In this document: one piece after another, positions 50,801 to 64,000 of the stretch | Numbering within the stretch: the stretch's first letter is position 1 | How the letters are laid out: each line of letters begins with the position of its first letter | Assembly: GCA_949318235.1 (NCBI GenBank) | Contig: OX439131.1 | Span: 12,645,700 to 12,709,699, forward strand | Direction: 5' to 3' | Length of the DNA: 64,000 nt | Origin: Ecdyonurus torrentis | Taxonomy: Eukaryota > Arthropoda > Insecta > Ephemeroptera > Heptageniidae | Program-made: the position numbers and the translations under genes | Notes under the pieces: generated by a model | Databases searched by the model: none | The model's input: only the letters and a program-made list of their open reading frames with translations | Told to the model about the DNA's origin: nothing

Positions 50801-53800
50801 ATAATTAATAATTTGTGTACTAATTTGATAGAGACGTAAATTTTGCGAGTTAGTTAATACTATATTATTATGTGGAGTCGCAACTCGTAACATTTGTTTT
50901 AATTGATGTGACTTTTTGCTAAATTTATTTGTTTACGCGGACATATAAATATCGTATTCAAGTGTGAAAAAAAAAAAAAAAATAGAAATAAAAATGCTTT
51001 GCACGATGATAGAAACTTAAATTTTTTGCTTTATTGGAACTTGTTAAAAAAAAATCTATAGCTTGATTTTTGACCTACCTATTCAATACCTATATTCACG
51101 TAATTTTAGATATTCGATCGAGATGGCATTTATTTTATACTTATTCAAATATACTTATTATTATTTATTGCTCGCGTTTCCGCAAGAATTGTAAGAAAAA
51201 GAGCGATGTATCGACGAAAAAGTCTAGTTTTTTTTTTTTTTTTACATATTTATTTTTGGCTGAAAGTTATTATTATTTGTACTTCGATATTACGAACTTT
51301 CGTTATAATGGGATTTGCCAATGATTTTATATGTAAATTTCAGCGGGACCGGCGAAATTACTTCGCTATAATGAAATTTCGCTACATCGAGGTTTTACTG
51401 TATTAGTTTACTCTACTTTTATTTTACCAATATTATGATATAAGTACAAACACATAAATAAAGATGTTTAATTTATATGGTTATTGAATTTATTTGTATA
51501 TTTTAATAAAATACGAAATCATATATAATAATGGTATATGATAATAATATTAGTTAAATAATAATTATTGTAAATAATGATTTGTTTTTATTTTTGTCAC
51601 AATTTGTGCTTATGCTTTTCATTTTACCTGGAAGTATCTCCTAACGGCATGCAGTCATACCTTTTTTCTCTCTCTCTCTCTTTCTCCCTATAGTATCTAC
51701 CTCGCGCTGTTGCCGAATATTTTTATCGCAATAGGCGTTCAAATTTTTAATTACGAATAAAAATTAGAATATGTAAAAAATTTATGAAATTTTGGTTTAA
51801 AGCTACTGTTTGTAATACTTCTCAAAACATTTCAATAGTTTTTGAACCCCTGAACTTCCTCTTTAATGCATTATCTCATGTTTTCATATAACTTCACATT
51901 TAAAAATAATTATGGCATTTGCACCATGAAAAGGTTATATACAGGTATCCTTGCCCCTGTTATATTTTTAGATATTTATATCATTTTAAAATTTAATTTA
52001 ATACTTATATTGTTGGAAAAATAAGTTATGGTATTCACACCTATTCTCAGCTAGCTAACCAAAATTTTGGCATTTTAGTCCACAAATTACCAAGAGGAAA
52101 AAAAAAAAAAAAAAAAAAAAAAAAACATTTAGAAATAAAAAAAATGGCATAAGTATGTAAAATTATAAATAAAAAAAATGCTTTTGTACATTTTGCACAG
52201 CAACAAATAAATAATAATCAGCCAAGAACAGACATGAATACCATCCACCTTAATCAATTACCCATTGTACTTACCAACCATAGCACGGTTATTGGAAGGC
52301 ATAACTTTCTTAGCGCCTGAGGGCAGCTTAACACGTGTCTTCTTTGTGTCGGGGTTGTGTGCAATGATGGTAGCATAGTTGCCTGATGCTCGGGCCAGCC
52401 GACCTCGGTCACCAGTCTTCTCTTCAAGATTACATACAATGGTGCCTTCAGGCATCTGTCCTACTGGCATAACATTGCCAATCTGCAGGGTAGCTGTTAA
52501 CAACAATAAAATATTAATATCATGTTTCACTATCTTAAACATAAACAGACACTGTGCCATAAAATTTTACTTTATTGTCTTATGAAAATACTCATACATT
52601 TACTATATTGATTTTGTTCTGAGCAATATGTGTAACTCGTTTTTATCACGCGAAGCAATATGTATAAGTTGAGCGCCATATACATACATAATGTTCGGAA
52701 ACGACTTACACATTTTGCTTAGCTTGCCAAAAAACGAGTTACACTTATTGCTACAACGACTTACACATTTTGCGTTGCATGCCAAAAAACGAGTTACACA
52801 TAATGCTTGCAACAACATTGATATACATGACTCCAATTAATGTAATGTTTTTTATAAATGCGGTATGTGGCATTTTATCAGGGCAATGTAATAAAATTTT
52901 ATATCACTGTGTGTGTGTGTGAAAAAAATAAATAGGTGCCTCTGCAAGTATTACAGCTTTCTTAACTATCTTGTCAATGACAAAATACAATAATTGTTTT
53001 TCTGGGGGGGGGGGGGGGGGGGGGGTAATAATAACACAAATATGTATTAATGGCATGGATATTTTTAATTCTGCAATGATTTCTATAGGTACCTACTGAT
53101 ACCTGTACATTTATAGCGTCTAGCGTCAATAATTTTACTTCTAATAAATTCATCATAAAAATATAGTGATACATAATAATAATGAGACTCAAACAAACCA
53201 ACAAAATTTTCTAGAAACTTATCATATCATCAATGTTGTAAAACCAATACAGACCTACATAACTGATAGTAAGTACCGGTAACAAAAATGTAATTGGAAC
53301 TCACCTTTCTTGCCACAGTAGAGGAATTGACCAGAGTACATTCCCTCAGGTGCAATGAATAACTCCTTGCGTGTCTTGAAGCGGTAAGGGTCACGGAAGT
53401 GAACCACTGCAAGGGGAGCTCCGCGGCCAGGGTCGTGGATAATATCCTGTAATTTATGCATACAGAATTAATTACGAGAATAACAACCAATCATAAGTAA
53501 ACAATAATGTAAGTTGTTTCGGCAATGACAAGAGCTGTCAAGTTACCGGTATAGATATAGTTGTATGTAGTGATGCTTGCAAGCCAACACCAACAATCCA
53601 TGTAACACTCCGCAACTCGTGTTGACATTTTACGATGACATCAAAGCCACTGTGGTATTTACCGTTTTATTAATATTAAACTCGTATGTACATACCTTAA
53701 CGACTCCTTTGGTGTATCCATGACGTTCGGCAAAATCTAATGCCCGAAGTCTAGGAGCACCCTTTCGGTGCTTAGTGTGAGAGCGGAAAACGCTTCCCGC

Positions 53801-53833
53801 ACCCTTTCTCTGTGCGCGGATTACTCGCCCCAT
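47851..53833 (-). CDS. RpL8: Ribosomal protein L8 (uL2), 257 aa, 5 coding exons
   Basis: Exons in transcript order: 53696-53833, 53305-53446, 52275-52493, 49069-49271, 47851-47922. The phases agree and give 257 residues, the same length as human RPL8. Sequence landmarks are the start [60 protein letters not shown] and [12 protein letters not shown], all highly conserved in uL2. The protein is part of the large subunit near the peptidyl-transferase centre; its conserved histidine lies in the [12 protein letters not shown] loop. A non-coding first exon likely precedes it: a CTTAG acceptor is two bases before the ATG and a GTATGT donor lies near 54088. Introns hold several transposons, including a 1.8 kb element. 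Confidence 0.97.
48224..48912. mobile_element. Foldback element in the last RpL8 intron
   Basis: Central hairpin 48290-48553 pairs GTCTCCAAATGTACCCATCA with its near-complement GATGGCTACATTTAGAGAC; at its core GAACACCTGCATCTT pairs with GATGCAGGTGTTC. The outer part resembles the 21.8-22.3 kb element: GGGAGATAGTA at the left, and TGTGCTAGCAAGATTTTTCA at 48823-48842, which matches TGTGCTAGCAAAAATTTTCA at 22193-22212. Outer ends are approximate. Confidence 0.6.
49594..49728. mobile_element. MITE-like element with TAGGACAGCGGTCAATTTCT ends
   Basis: Inverted ends TAGGACAGCGGTCAATTTCT and AGAAATTGACCGCTGTCCTA, 20 bp perfect, total about 135 bp. Located in an RpL8 intron. Confidence 0.85.
49780..50065 (-). 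repeat. Dispersed repeat family, copy 3
   Basis: On the minus strand it matches copies 1 and 2: AAAAATCTGAAATTTTGCAC, GGGTCACCATGC, CATGTTAATTTCAAT and ATCTGATGGTCACGGTTTCT. Edges are approximate; it ends beside the TTAA-flanked element. Confidence 0.6.
50067..51866. mobile_element. TTAA-flanked non-autonomous DNA transposon, 1.8 kb
   Basis: TTAA at 50067-50070 and 51863-51866 directly flanks terminal inverted repeats AGAGGAAGTTCAGGGG and CCCCTGAACTTCCTCT. The interior has no transposase frame. TTAA duplications are typical of piggyBac elements, although piggyBac ends usually begin CCC, so the superfamily is uncertain; a TA target with longer repeats is an alternative. The element sits in an RpL8 intron and contains a possible nested fragment at 51342-51402. 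Confidence 0.7.
51342..51402 (-). mobile_element. Possible pogo/Tigger-type transposon end
   Basis: The minus strand begins CAGTAAAACCTCGATGTAGC and continues GAAATTTCATTATAGCGAAG. CAGT plus AACCTCGAT is characteristic of pogo/Tigger terminal repeats. Only one end is clear; no partner end was found. Confidence 0.45.
52616..52815. repeat. Cluster of CGAGTTACACA-type short repeats
   Basis: AAAAAACGAGTTACAC occurs twice in direct orientation (near 52731 and 52785) and once inverted (GTGTAACTCGTTTTT near 52629). CGACTTACACATTTTGC also occurs twice. The outer copies make an inverted pair, so this may be a decayed MITE built of internal repeats. Confidence 0.6.
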
Positions 53834-56581
53834 TCTAAGACAAAGAGAAATAAATATTTAACATTCACTGAACTTCAATAAACTTGTCGCACTTTCAAGC
53901 AGCAAGCATGTTTTGCTACGCCGCTTTAACACTCAAAATATTCACTTGTCAGACAATAATTGCTAAAAATTAATGATGAAATACGAAAGTCCAATATCAA
54001 AAGAATAATATTTGATAACAATAATTGCTCGATGGTTATTAAATTATGAAATATCCACTGATAAAAATAAATTATTTTCTTTACATACCTTTTACACGTT
54101 TACGTGTTTTCAGGAGCTTGCGATTAATCGAAATTTGCTTGATATCGATTTTACGATTTTTAAAATTGGATATTCAATTTAAGCGGGAAAATGTTGAAGT
54201 TTAAAAAGTTTTATAATGTCTTCGTCCACAGTAGATGGTACAGTAGTCCATCTCCTCCTATAGCGGGAATGTCAGATTGAATGCGCGCCATAATTCCGAC
54301 TGGGTGAAGGTGACAGAACTAGAAGCCGTAATTTGAAGTAATGTTACGTGTAGTTCTGACAACTTCACCCAGTCGGAATTATGGCGCGCATTCGATCTGA
54401 CATTCCCGCTATAGGAGATGGACTACGTATAATATACTGTGGTCTTCGTCAGGTCTTCGTCACTTACAGTGACTAGCAACCAAAACTGCAAAGCACATTT
54501 CAAATTTATAGGGTGCTTGCATAATATATAGTGCTAGCGCCATATTTGAGAATATTTTCTTACTGAGCAGCATATGAATGTATTTTTCATTAGCTAATTT
54601 TTTATGGAAAATCAAACACGATTTAAGGGTGTATGCGGATGACGTCATATTTATTGCGCTTGGAGGCCATACTGGAGTAGTGAATAACATTGCTCAGCAT
54701 AGGACAAACTTCATTTAAGCCAATTTTCTTTGGGAAATCGGTTCATTTTTTTGTTATTGTTATTTTTCTCACATACTTGAGATACTAATTCAACATATTT
54801 ACACCATCAATGCTCTCAAAAATATTGCATAGTGGTTTTAAACTGGCAAAATGATTTATTTTCCTATGCCACCCATGTTATTGAGTTATCCAACATGGCG
54901 TCGACTTTAACATGAATGCATAGACCCTTTATATTATATTATTTTTCTCTGGTTCAAAAACAGGAATAACAATAAACTTAAAAAAAAAAATCTCGGGATA
55001 TATAATTTGGTATTTTGTCTTTGACTAAAAATGAGATTTTTCGTTGATAATCATTTTATTTTTTCTTACATATATGGCGACAAAGCGCCTCAAATCAGTA
55101 TAAGTACAGTATGTTTGTCATGTATGCATAATTGTCAAAATTTATGTGTCACTGCCTCTGAATTAAAGGAAATAAATTTTATAACTCTTTTTATAATAAA
55201 AATTAAACGAGTAACTCATGTAATATAATATGAAAGTAACTTTTCCGTGTTATTCTTTAATTTGCGTTGAAAAAAAAAAAAAAAAATCTAAAAATGATAT
55301 AAAACGTGGGACAGATACTAAATAATAAAATATTCCCTTCTAATTTTTGTGTTTCTTTATTTTTGTAATATATATAATTTTATGACTCTATGATACAAAT
55401 TATTTTGATATACAAAAATATTTTCAAAGACAATATAGCCGCAGGCAAAAATAAAAATAATATAATAATTAATTCACAAAAAAAATCCAAAATGTTTACA
55501 GAAAAAGTGCTTCGCATAAAAAATGGTTAACAAGAACCTAAAGTACAGATTCCACACACTTTTAGATATACATATAATCAAACCCAACAAAATAAGCAGA
55601 TCAATTATATGTTCCACAGTTTGAGATATTTGGCTAACTAGAAATTAATTTACATGTATAATAATATAGTCTTATTTTATTGATAACCCATAAATATGTC
55701 CGAGTTCACTAGAAAATGTGGACAGCCTTTTTAAAATTAAAAAATTAAAAAAATTAAAAAAATAAAAGGAAACAAAGGAAACAAAAATAACTTGCCTATA
55801 ATGTCAGTCCAACTAGACTAACTGCCGAATTAAATTATAAAAAAATCATTATTATATTTCTCAATGCTGCAAATAAAAAAGGTCAGTCTTGAAAAAGGCT
55901 CAAATACAAATAATAATAATAAACTTTTTTTTTTTTGTGTAAACAAAGAAATTATTCAAAAACCACTTTTCCTTTGAATTTTCCAGAACTTTAAAATGAA
56001 ACAAGTAAATATTAAAAGTGATGTATGAAAATAAGGAAAAAAAAATATCTACAAGAACACAACAAAATGCTATAATATACGTATATTGAAAAGGTGTAAA
56101 AAAAAACAATCATTTTTTTAAAAAAACAAAGTAGAAAATCTATAAACTTCTAATTGTATCTACAATACTTTTAAATATATATTGAAAAAAGAAATAAATT
56201 TAATATATATTTATTTTAAGTTACAGTATTATGTAACTATAAAATATTGGTCACACATTTTGATTATTTTCAGAAATAGCCCTTTTACAAGAAATGCATA
56301 TTAAGCAGTTTTCACATCACACAAATATTAATTTAATATATTTCATTTAAACTGGAAAATACATAAAATTTTTGAGCACACACACAAATACGTTAATTAT
56401 ATTTAGGCATTGAATCTAATTTTTTTTTTACATTACCACATTAAACAATTGTAACATACCAGTTTTTTTTTTCACACAATGAAAATACAAAATGGAATTA
56501 TTCAATTTGATAAGAAGAATTTGTAGCATTATCATTCTAATATGTACAATGATGATATTAAGAGGTAGGTATATATTATAG
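53834..56581. other. RpL8 upstream region and hunchback 3' flank
   Basis: Contains the presumed non-coding first exon and promoter of RpL8 (about 54085-54125, minus strand), a palindromic MITE, and the long AT-rich 3' UTR or flank of hunchback. No other gene was found. Confidence 0.55.
54244..54425. mobile_element. Palindromic MITE with arms of about 65 bp
   Basis: Left arm TAGTCCATCTCCT, then ATAGCGGGAATGTCAGAT, then GCGCGCCATAATTCCGACTG; the right arm is its complement, ending GGAGATGGACTA. Arms differ by a 3-bp indel and one substitution. Inserted close to the RpL8 promoter. Confidence 0.85.
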
Positions 56582-60423
<3,842 letters not shown>

Positions 60424-61221
60424 CTTAACACCCTATTAGCATCACCAGTCTACTGAAACAAAAACACAGAAATTTTCTTAGTCACCTGATATAGAATTTT
60501 ATGTATGATATTATTGATAATCTCACTCAAAGTGGATTGGAAAAATAAAATCAGATTTTTTTTTCATATCAAAATATAATTTTTTAAATATTGACTTACA
60601 TTAAATTGATAGAAGTTTTATGTGGACGATTTCTGCAATACGTTTCAAATTTGCCTATATAACTTTGCTAGTATTATGATATCTGATATCTTTATTATTT
60701 TTATATTTCATTATATGCTATTATTTTTACTGGCATAATTATTTTATTGGTCACACATCAAAATCATTTCAATTACTTTTTATTAAAAACGAAAAAACTT
60801 TATAGCAAAATATTTTTTTGGAAAAGAAACGAGTTCGAAAATTGAATCGCTTAATATTTTGGTATATTATATAACATAGCATGATACAATTTAAAATAGC
60901 TAAAATTGCATTTTTTTTTTTTATGTGCACCAGCACACACACATTCATAAAATAAATAAATCAGTGTTGTAAATTAATGTATCAATGAATAATATATAAT
61001 CCGCCCGATTACAATCATATGTTTATTTACTTACTGAAATTCAAAACCTTACTTTTATATTCATACTCATAATTTGTAAATATATTTAAAAAATATTTAC
61101 TATAAATTTTACTGGTTAATTTTATGGTTAACCATAATAAAAATAATAATTTTCCATTGTCATTATTATGCATACCTTATAAAACAATAAAATAATTCCT
61201 CACTGTTTCGAACACTTACTA

Positions 61222-61320
61222 ACGATAAATTGACACTCTGACACTACTACTTTCTTGCTAAACGTCTGGAGCAGAACTGAGTTGTTGCACTCTCTCTGCA
61301 TGCACTGAACTGCGGAGTGC
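61222..61320 (-). promoter_or_regulatory. hb: Putative hunchback promoter and first non-coding exon
   Basis: On the minus strand, a GTAAGTG donor at about 61222 closes a possible non-coding exon. Upstream of it are TTCAGTGC, an initiator-like match, and GC-richer sequence with GAGAG elements. The AT content drops sharply here compared with both sides. There is no transcript evidence, so this is inference. Confidence 0.4.
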
Positions 61321-61642
61321 GGAGGTGCCGTGCTATACTGAGCATAGACTCCCTCTTCCCCCCACCCCTCCACTACGAGGATATGGAACTTGAACCATTC
61401 ATGTGCGCGGCCCTCAAGCTTCCCGCTAGCCTCAAACCCAATAATAACCCTCTCGTCAACTATATTATTTGACTTTGTCGATGATCAAACTGAAAAAAAT
61501 ATAAACTTTGACGACAAATCAATAATAAAATATATGACGGGCACATTTCATTATATTATTGCTATATGTATTGATAATTTCAAATTTATTTTTATCAATA
61601 GATATTTCAGTTTTTAAGTTTTTCAATAAAATGAAATTGTTC

Positions 61643-61643
<1 letters not shown>

Positions 61644-61687
<44 letters not shown>
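61644..61687. repeat. (CT)n microsatellite
   Basis: About 42 bp of CT dinucleotides, upstream of hunchback. Confidence 0.95.
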
Positions 61688-61688
<1 letters not shown>

Positions 61689-62559
61689 ATAAAAGAGCAA
61701 ATTCTCACCACTCTCTCTATCATCAGGATCAGGATTTCAAATTTAATATTATCATTATAATAATTAATTAGATTAAAGAAAATTAAAATAATAATAATAA
61801 CATTATTTGGAGGCAAAACTAAAAGAAATTTAATTTAATTTAGTTTTTTTTTTTTTTTTTTTTTTCCCAAAAAAACGATCCGTCTTTCTTTTAGACTATT
61901 AAATGAAATGATATATTTTTTGTCTTTTTAATTTGTCATTTTTTATTTATTTAATTGAATTTAAAAACATGTAAACAGTAATGCATTATAATCATTATAT
62001 ATTATTGAGCATCAGTGAGGGAGGAATAACTTTATACTAGAAAAATTAGTTATCTTGGATATTTATCCTCAAATCAAAGGGACCAATTTTGTTATTATTA
62101 TTTTTTTTCTATGTTTGATATAATTATGCAATAATTGTTGGAGCTTAAATTTCTCCAAATTCAAAAACAGACGGCTATGGTTTCCAAACTTAAAAATGAT
62201 TTTTACACTTCTTAGAAAGTTCAAACTAAATCATTTATAAAAGAGCTATAGCCAGAAAAAAAAAAGTGTAAAGGGGTTGAGTTTCTGCAAGGCAAATACC
62301 GTTTTTGGGTTCCTTCCCAAAAACTTTGTTTACAGAACTAGTGTAAAATAAGCATGACTGCAATGGCTCAATATTATTGTTCCGTACATGGTTCATGTTT
62401 GGAGACAAAATAAAGAACTCGACAACAACAAAGTCCATGCAAAGAAAGTCTCACCTCTCTCGATCTTCTGCATAAAAATCCATTGAAATGAATCTTAATT
62501 AAGCTGTCAGATAAACCTCTTTTCTTCATAAAATATTCATCTTCTTTAAGAAGTAAGTT

Positions 62560-62560
62560 G

Positions 62561-62655
<95 letters not shown>
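62560..62655. repeat. (AT)n microsatellite
   Basis: About 95 bp of AT dinucleotides. Confidence 0.95.
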
Positions 62656-62657
<2 letters not shown>

Positions 62658-63859
62658 GCAAAAAAAAAGGTTTTTATATTATAAAAGTAACGGGGCTTAT
62701 ACAAACTTTTAGGGTATAAAGTTTTAAGGGGTTAAAAAAATTTAACACATAACCTTAGGCAATATAGTTTTTTTGTTTGACTTTTTCTTCTTCATATACG
62801 GTGCAATATTGTGATACAATAAAATGTAGCGAAAAGGAGGTTTCAAAATTAACCCCACTACCGTTAGTTTTTACATCAAAACTTGCAGGGTTGAAGTTTT
62901 TTTTTTTAACACACGTACTTTCTTACATATTGAACTTTTTTTTTTTCTTTTTACAGCAGTGATTTAGTGCAGCAATCAACCCTTGCTTGCCTCGTGGTAA
63001 AAAAGAGGTGTATATTGCCTATCACTCCATGGCAGAAAATTCTTTTTAATAAAAAAAAAAAAAGAGGGTGTGATTTTTGTTATCCCGTTAGTCAGGCACA
63101 AAGTTTTACTACATATGTTTAATATTTAGGTCAGTTTTATAAAAAAGTAAGAAAAAAAAAACAAAATGTAATAAAAAAAAAGGGGGAAAGCACCCGTTAA
63201 AGGTCAAGTTTTATTGTTTTTCAAAATATTGGAAATTTTCAACTTTTGTGAAAAAGGAATTTTATTTTATTATATAATAATGCAATATCAAAACTTCTTT
63301 GTTATTTTTTTTTCAATGCTATTATCCAAAAGAAAGTTTTTTAATCTTCTTAAATTCAATAATAATTATAACGATATGCCTATAATAATTTTACCATAAT
63401 AACGTATACTATAACACTAGCGTTTCTTTATACTGTAAATTATTTAAAAACAGTATGACTATTTATTATTTGAGTATTTTGAGTGTATATTGTGTGTGTC
63501 TGACATCGTAACTAAAAAATAGTTACTGTGATAAATATTCTGGATGATAAATGCTATACAACTGAACAGCAAAATTCACCTCTTTGCAAAAATTGTAAAG
63601 TACATAACAAATACCTTGCGAAAAATAGAAGAATAGAAAAAATAAATAAAAATTAAACCCTTTTATTTTTTAAAACGCTGTACTATATTTATATACTACA
63701 GTATATATTTTACTAATAAATTAGTTACATTTTTTTTTATACACTGTACAATTATTATATTTTTCTGTCAGAAAAAAAAAATCTATTATAAAATGTTATT
63801 CATCTACTTTATAGAAAAAATATATTTATATTTAGAAAATATAACCATAAAAAAAACTC

Positions 63860-63890
<31 letters not shown>

Positions 63891-64000
63891 CTTTTTAATA
63901 ATTTTTTAAATAATTTTTATGATATTTCAGCTTGATCATGTGATGATTTGTCACCCCAAATCTTAGTTACAAAATTTGTATCTTGTTTGCACATGAAAAG

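Larger units (their letters stand above)
61330..64000. other. AT-rich region upstream of hunchback, no gene seen
   Basis: Contains a (CT)n tract, a long (AT)n tract and several homopolymer runs. Open frames in this stretch are short and AT-driven. Enhancers of hunchback could lie here but no sequence sign identifies one. Confidence 0.55.

Overview
The window is eukaryotic nuclear DNA from an arthropod. It is very AT-rich, its genes are split by GT-AG introns, and it carries long (AT)n and (GA)n tracts and many small snap-back transposons. The hunchback zinc-finger block and an invertebrate-type RpL8 place it in Pancrustacea. A crustacean or a non-dipteran insect seems most likely, but I cannot name the species.

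Layout. (1) 2515-16339, plus strand: seven coding exons for a 400-residue secreted Pro/Gln-rich protein with conserved cysteines, function unknown. (2) 16.6-19.6 kb: intergenic, with a hAT-type MITE and a (GA)n tract. (3) 19712-25658, plus: a 625-residue ankyrin-repeat protein with a C-terminal SOCS box. Its second coding intron holds a 3.2 kb composite insertion. (4) 27195-34892, minus: RAD54B, 16 exons, 845 residues. (5) 36880-45588, minus: a tandem RAD54B paralogue, 11 exons, 626 residues, without the N-terminal domain and with an unusual Walker A motif. (6) 47851-53833, minus: RpL8, 257 residues. (7) 56582-60423, minus: hunchback, 774 residues, with ten recognisable zinc fingers and a PLDLS motif. 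The rest, including both ends, is intron or intergenic sequence.

The most striking find is in the ankyrin/SOCS-box intron: two head-to-tail repeats of about 896 bp plus an inverted third copy. Each carries a complete hammerhead self-cleaving ribozyme motif with every core residue intact, about 60 nt downstream of a TATA-type promoter. A 15-bp target-site duplication flanks the whole 3.2 kb insertion. A related palindromic element at 32.0-32.4 kb has its own 14-bp target-site duplication. Another relative at 36.2-36.75 kb breaks off at the ribozyme. Several further snap-back elements share the end motif TAACCGCGATGGTTTTTTCC. Together they look like an active, ribozyme-bearing, non-autonomous retroelement family of the Penelope-repeat or retrozyme kind.

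Other notable structures are a nearly perfect 748-bp palindrome in the RAD54B paralogue, a changed helicase motif VI in both RAD54B copies, and at least a dozen distinct MITE-like hairpins, mostly in introns.
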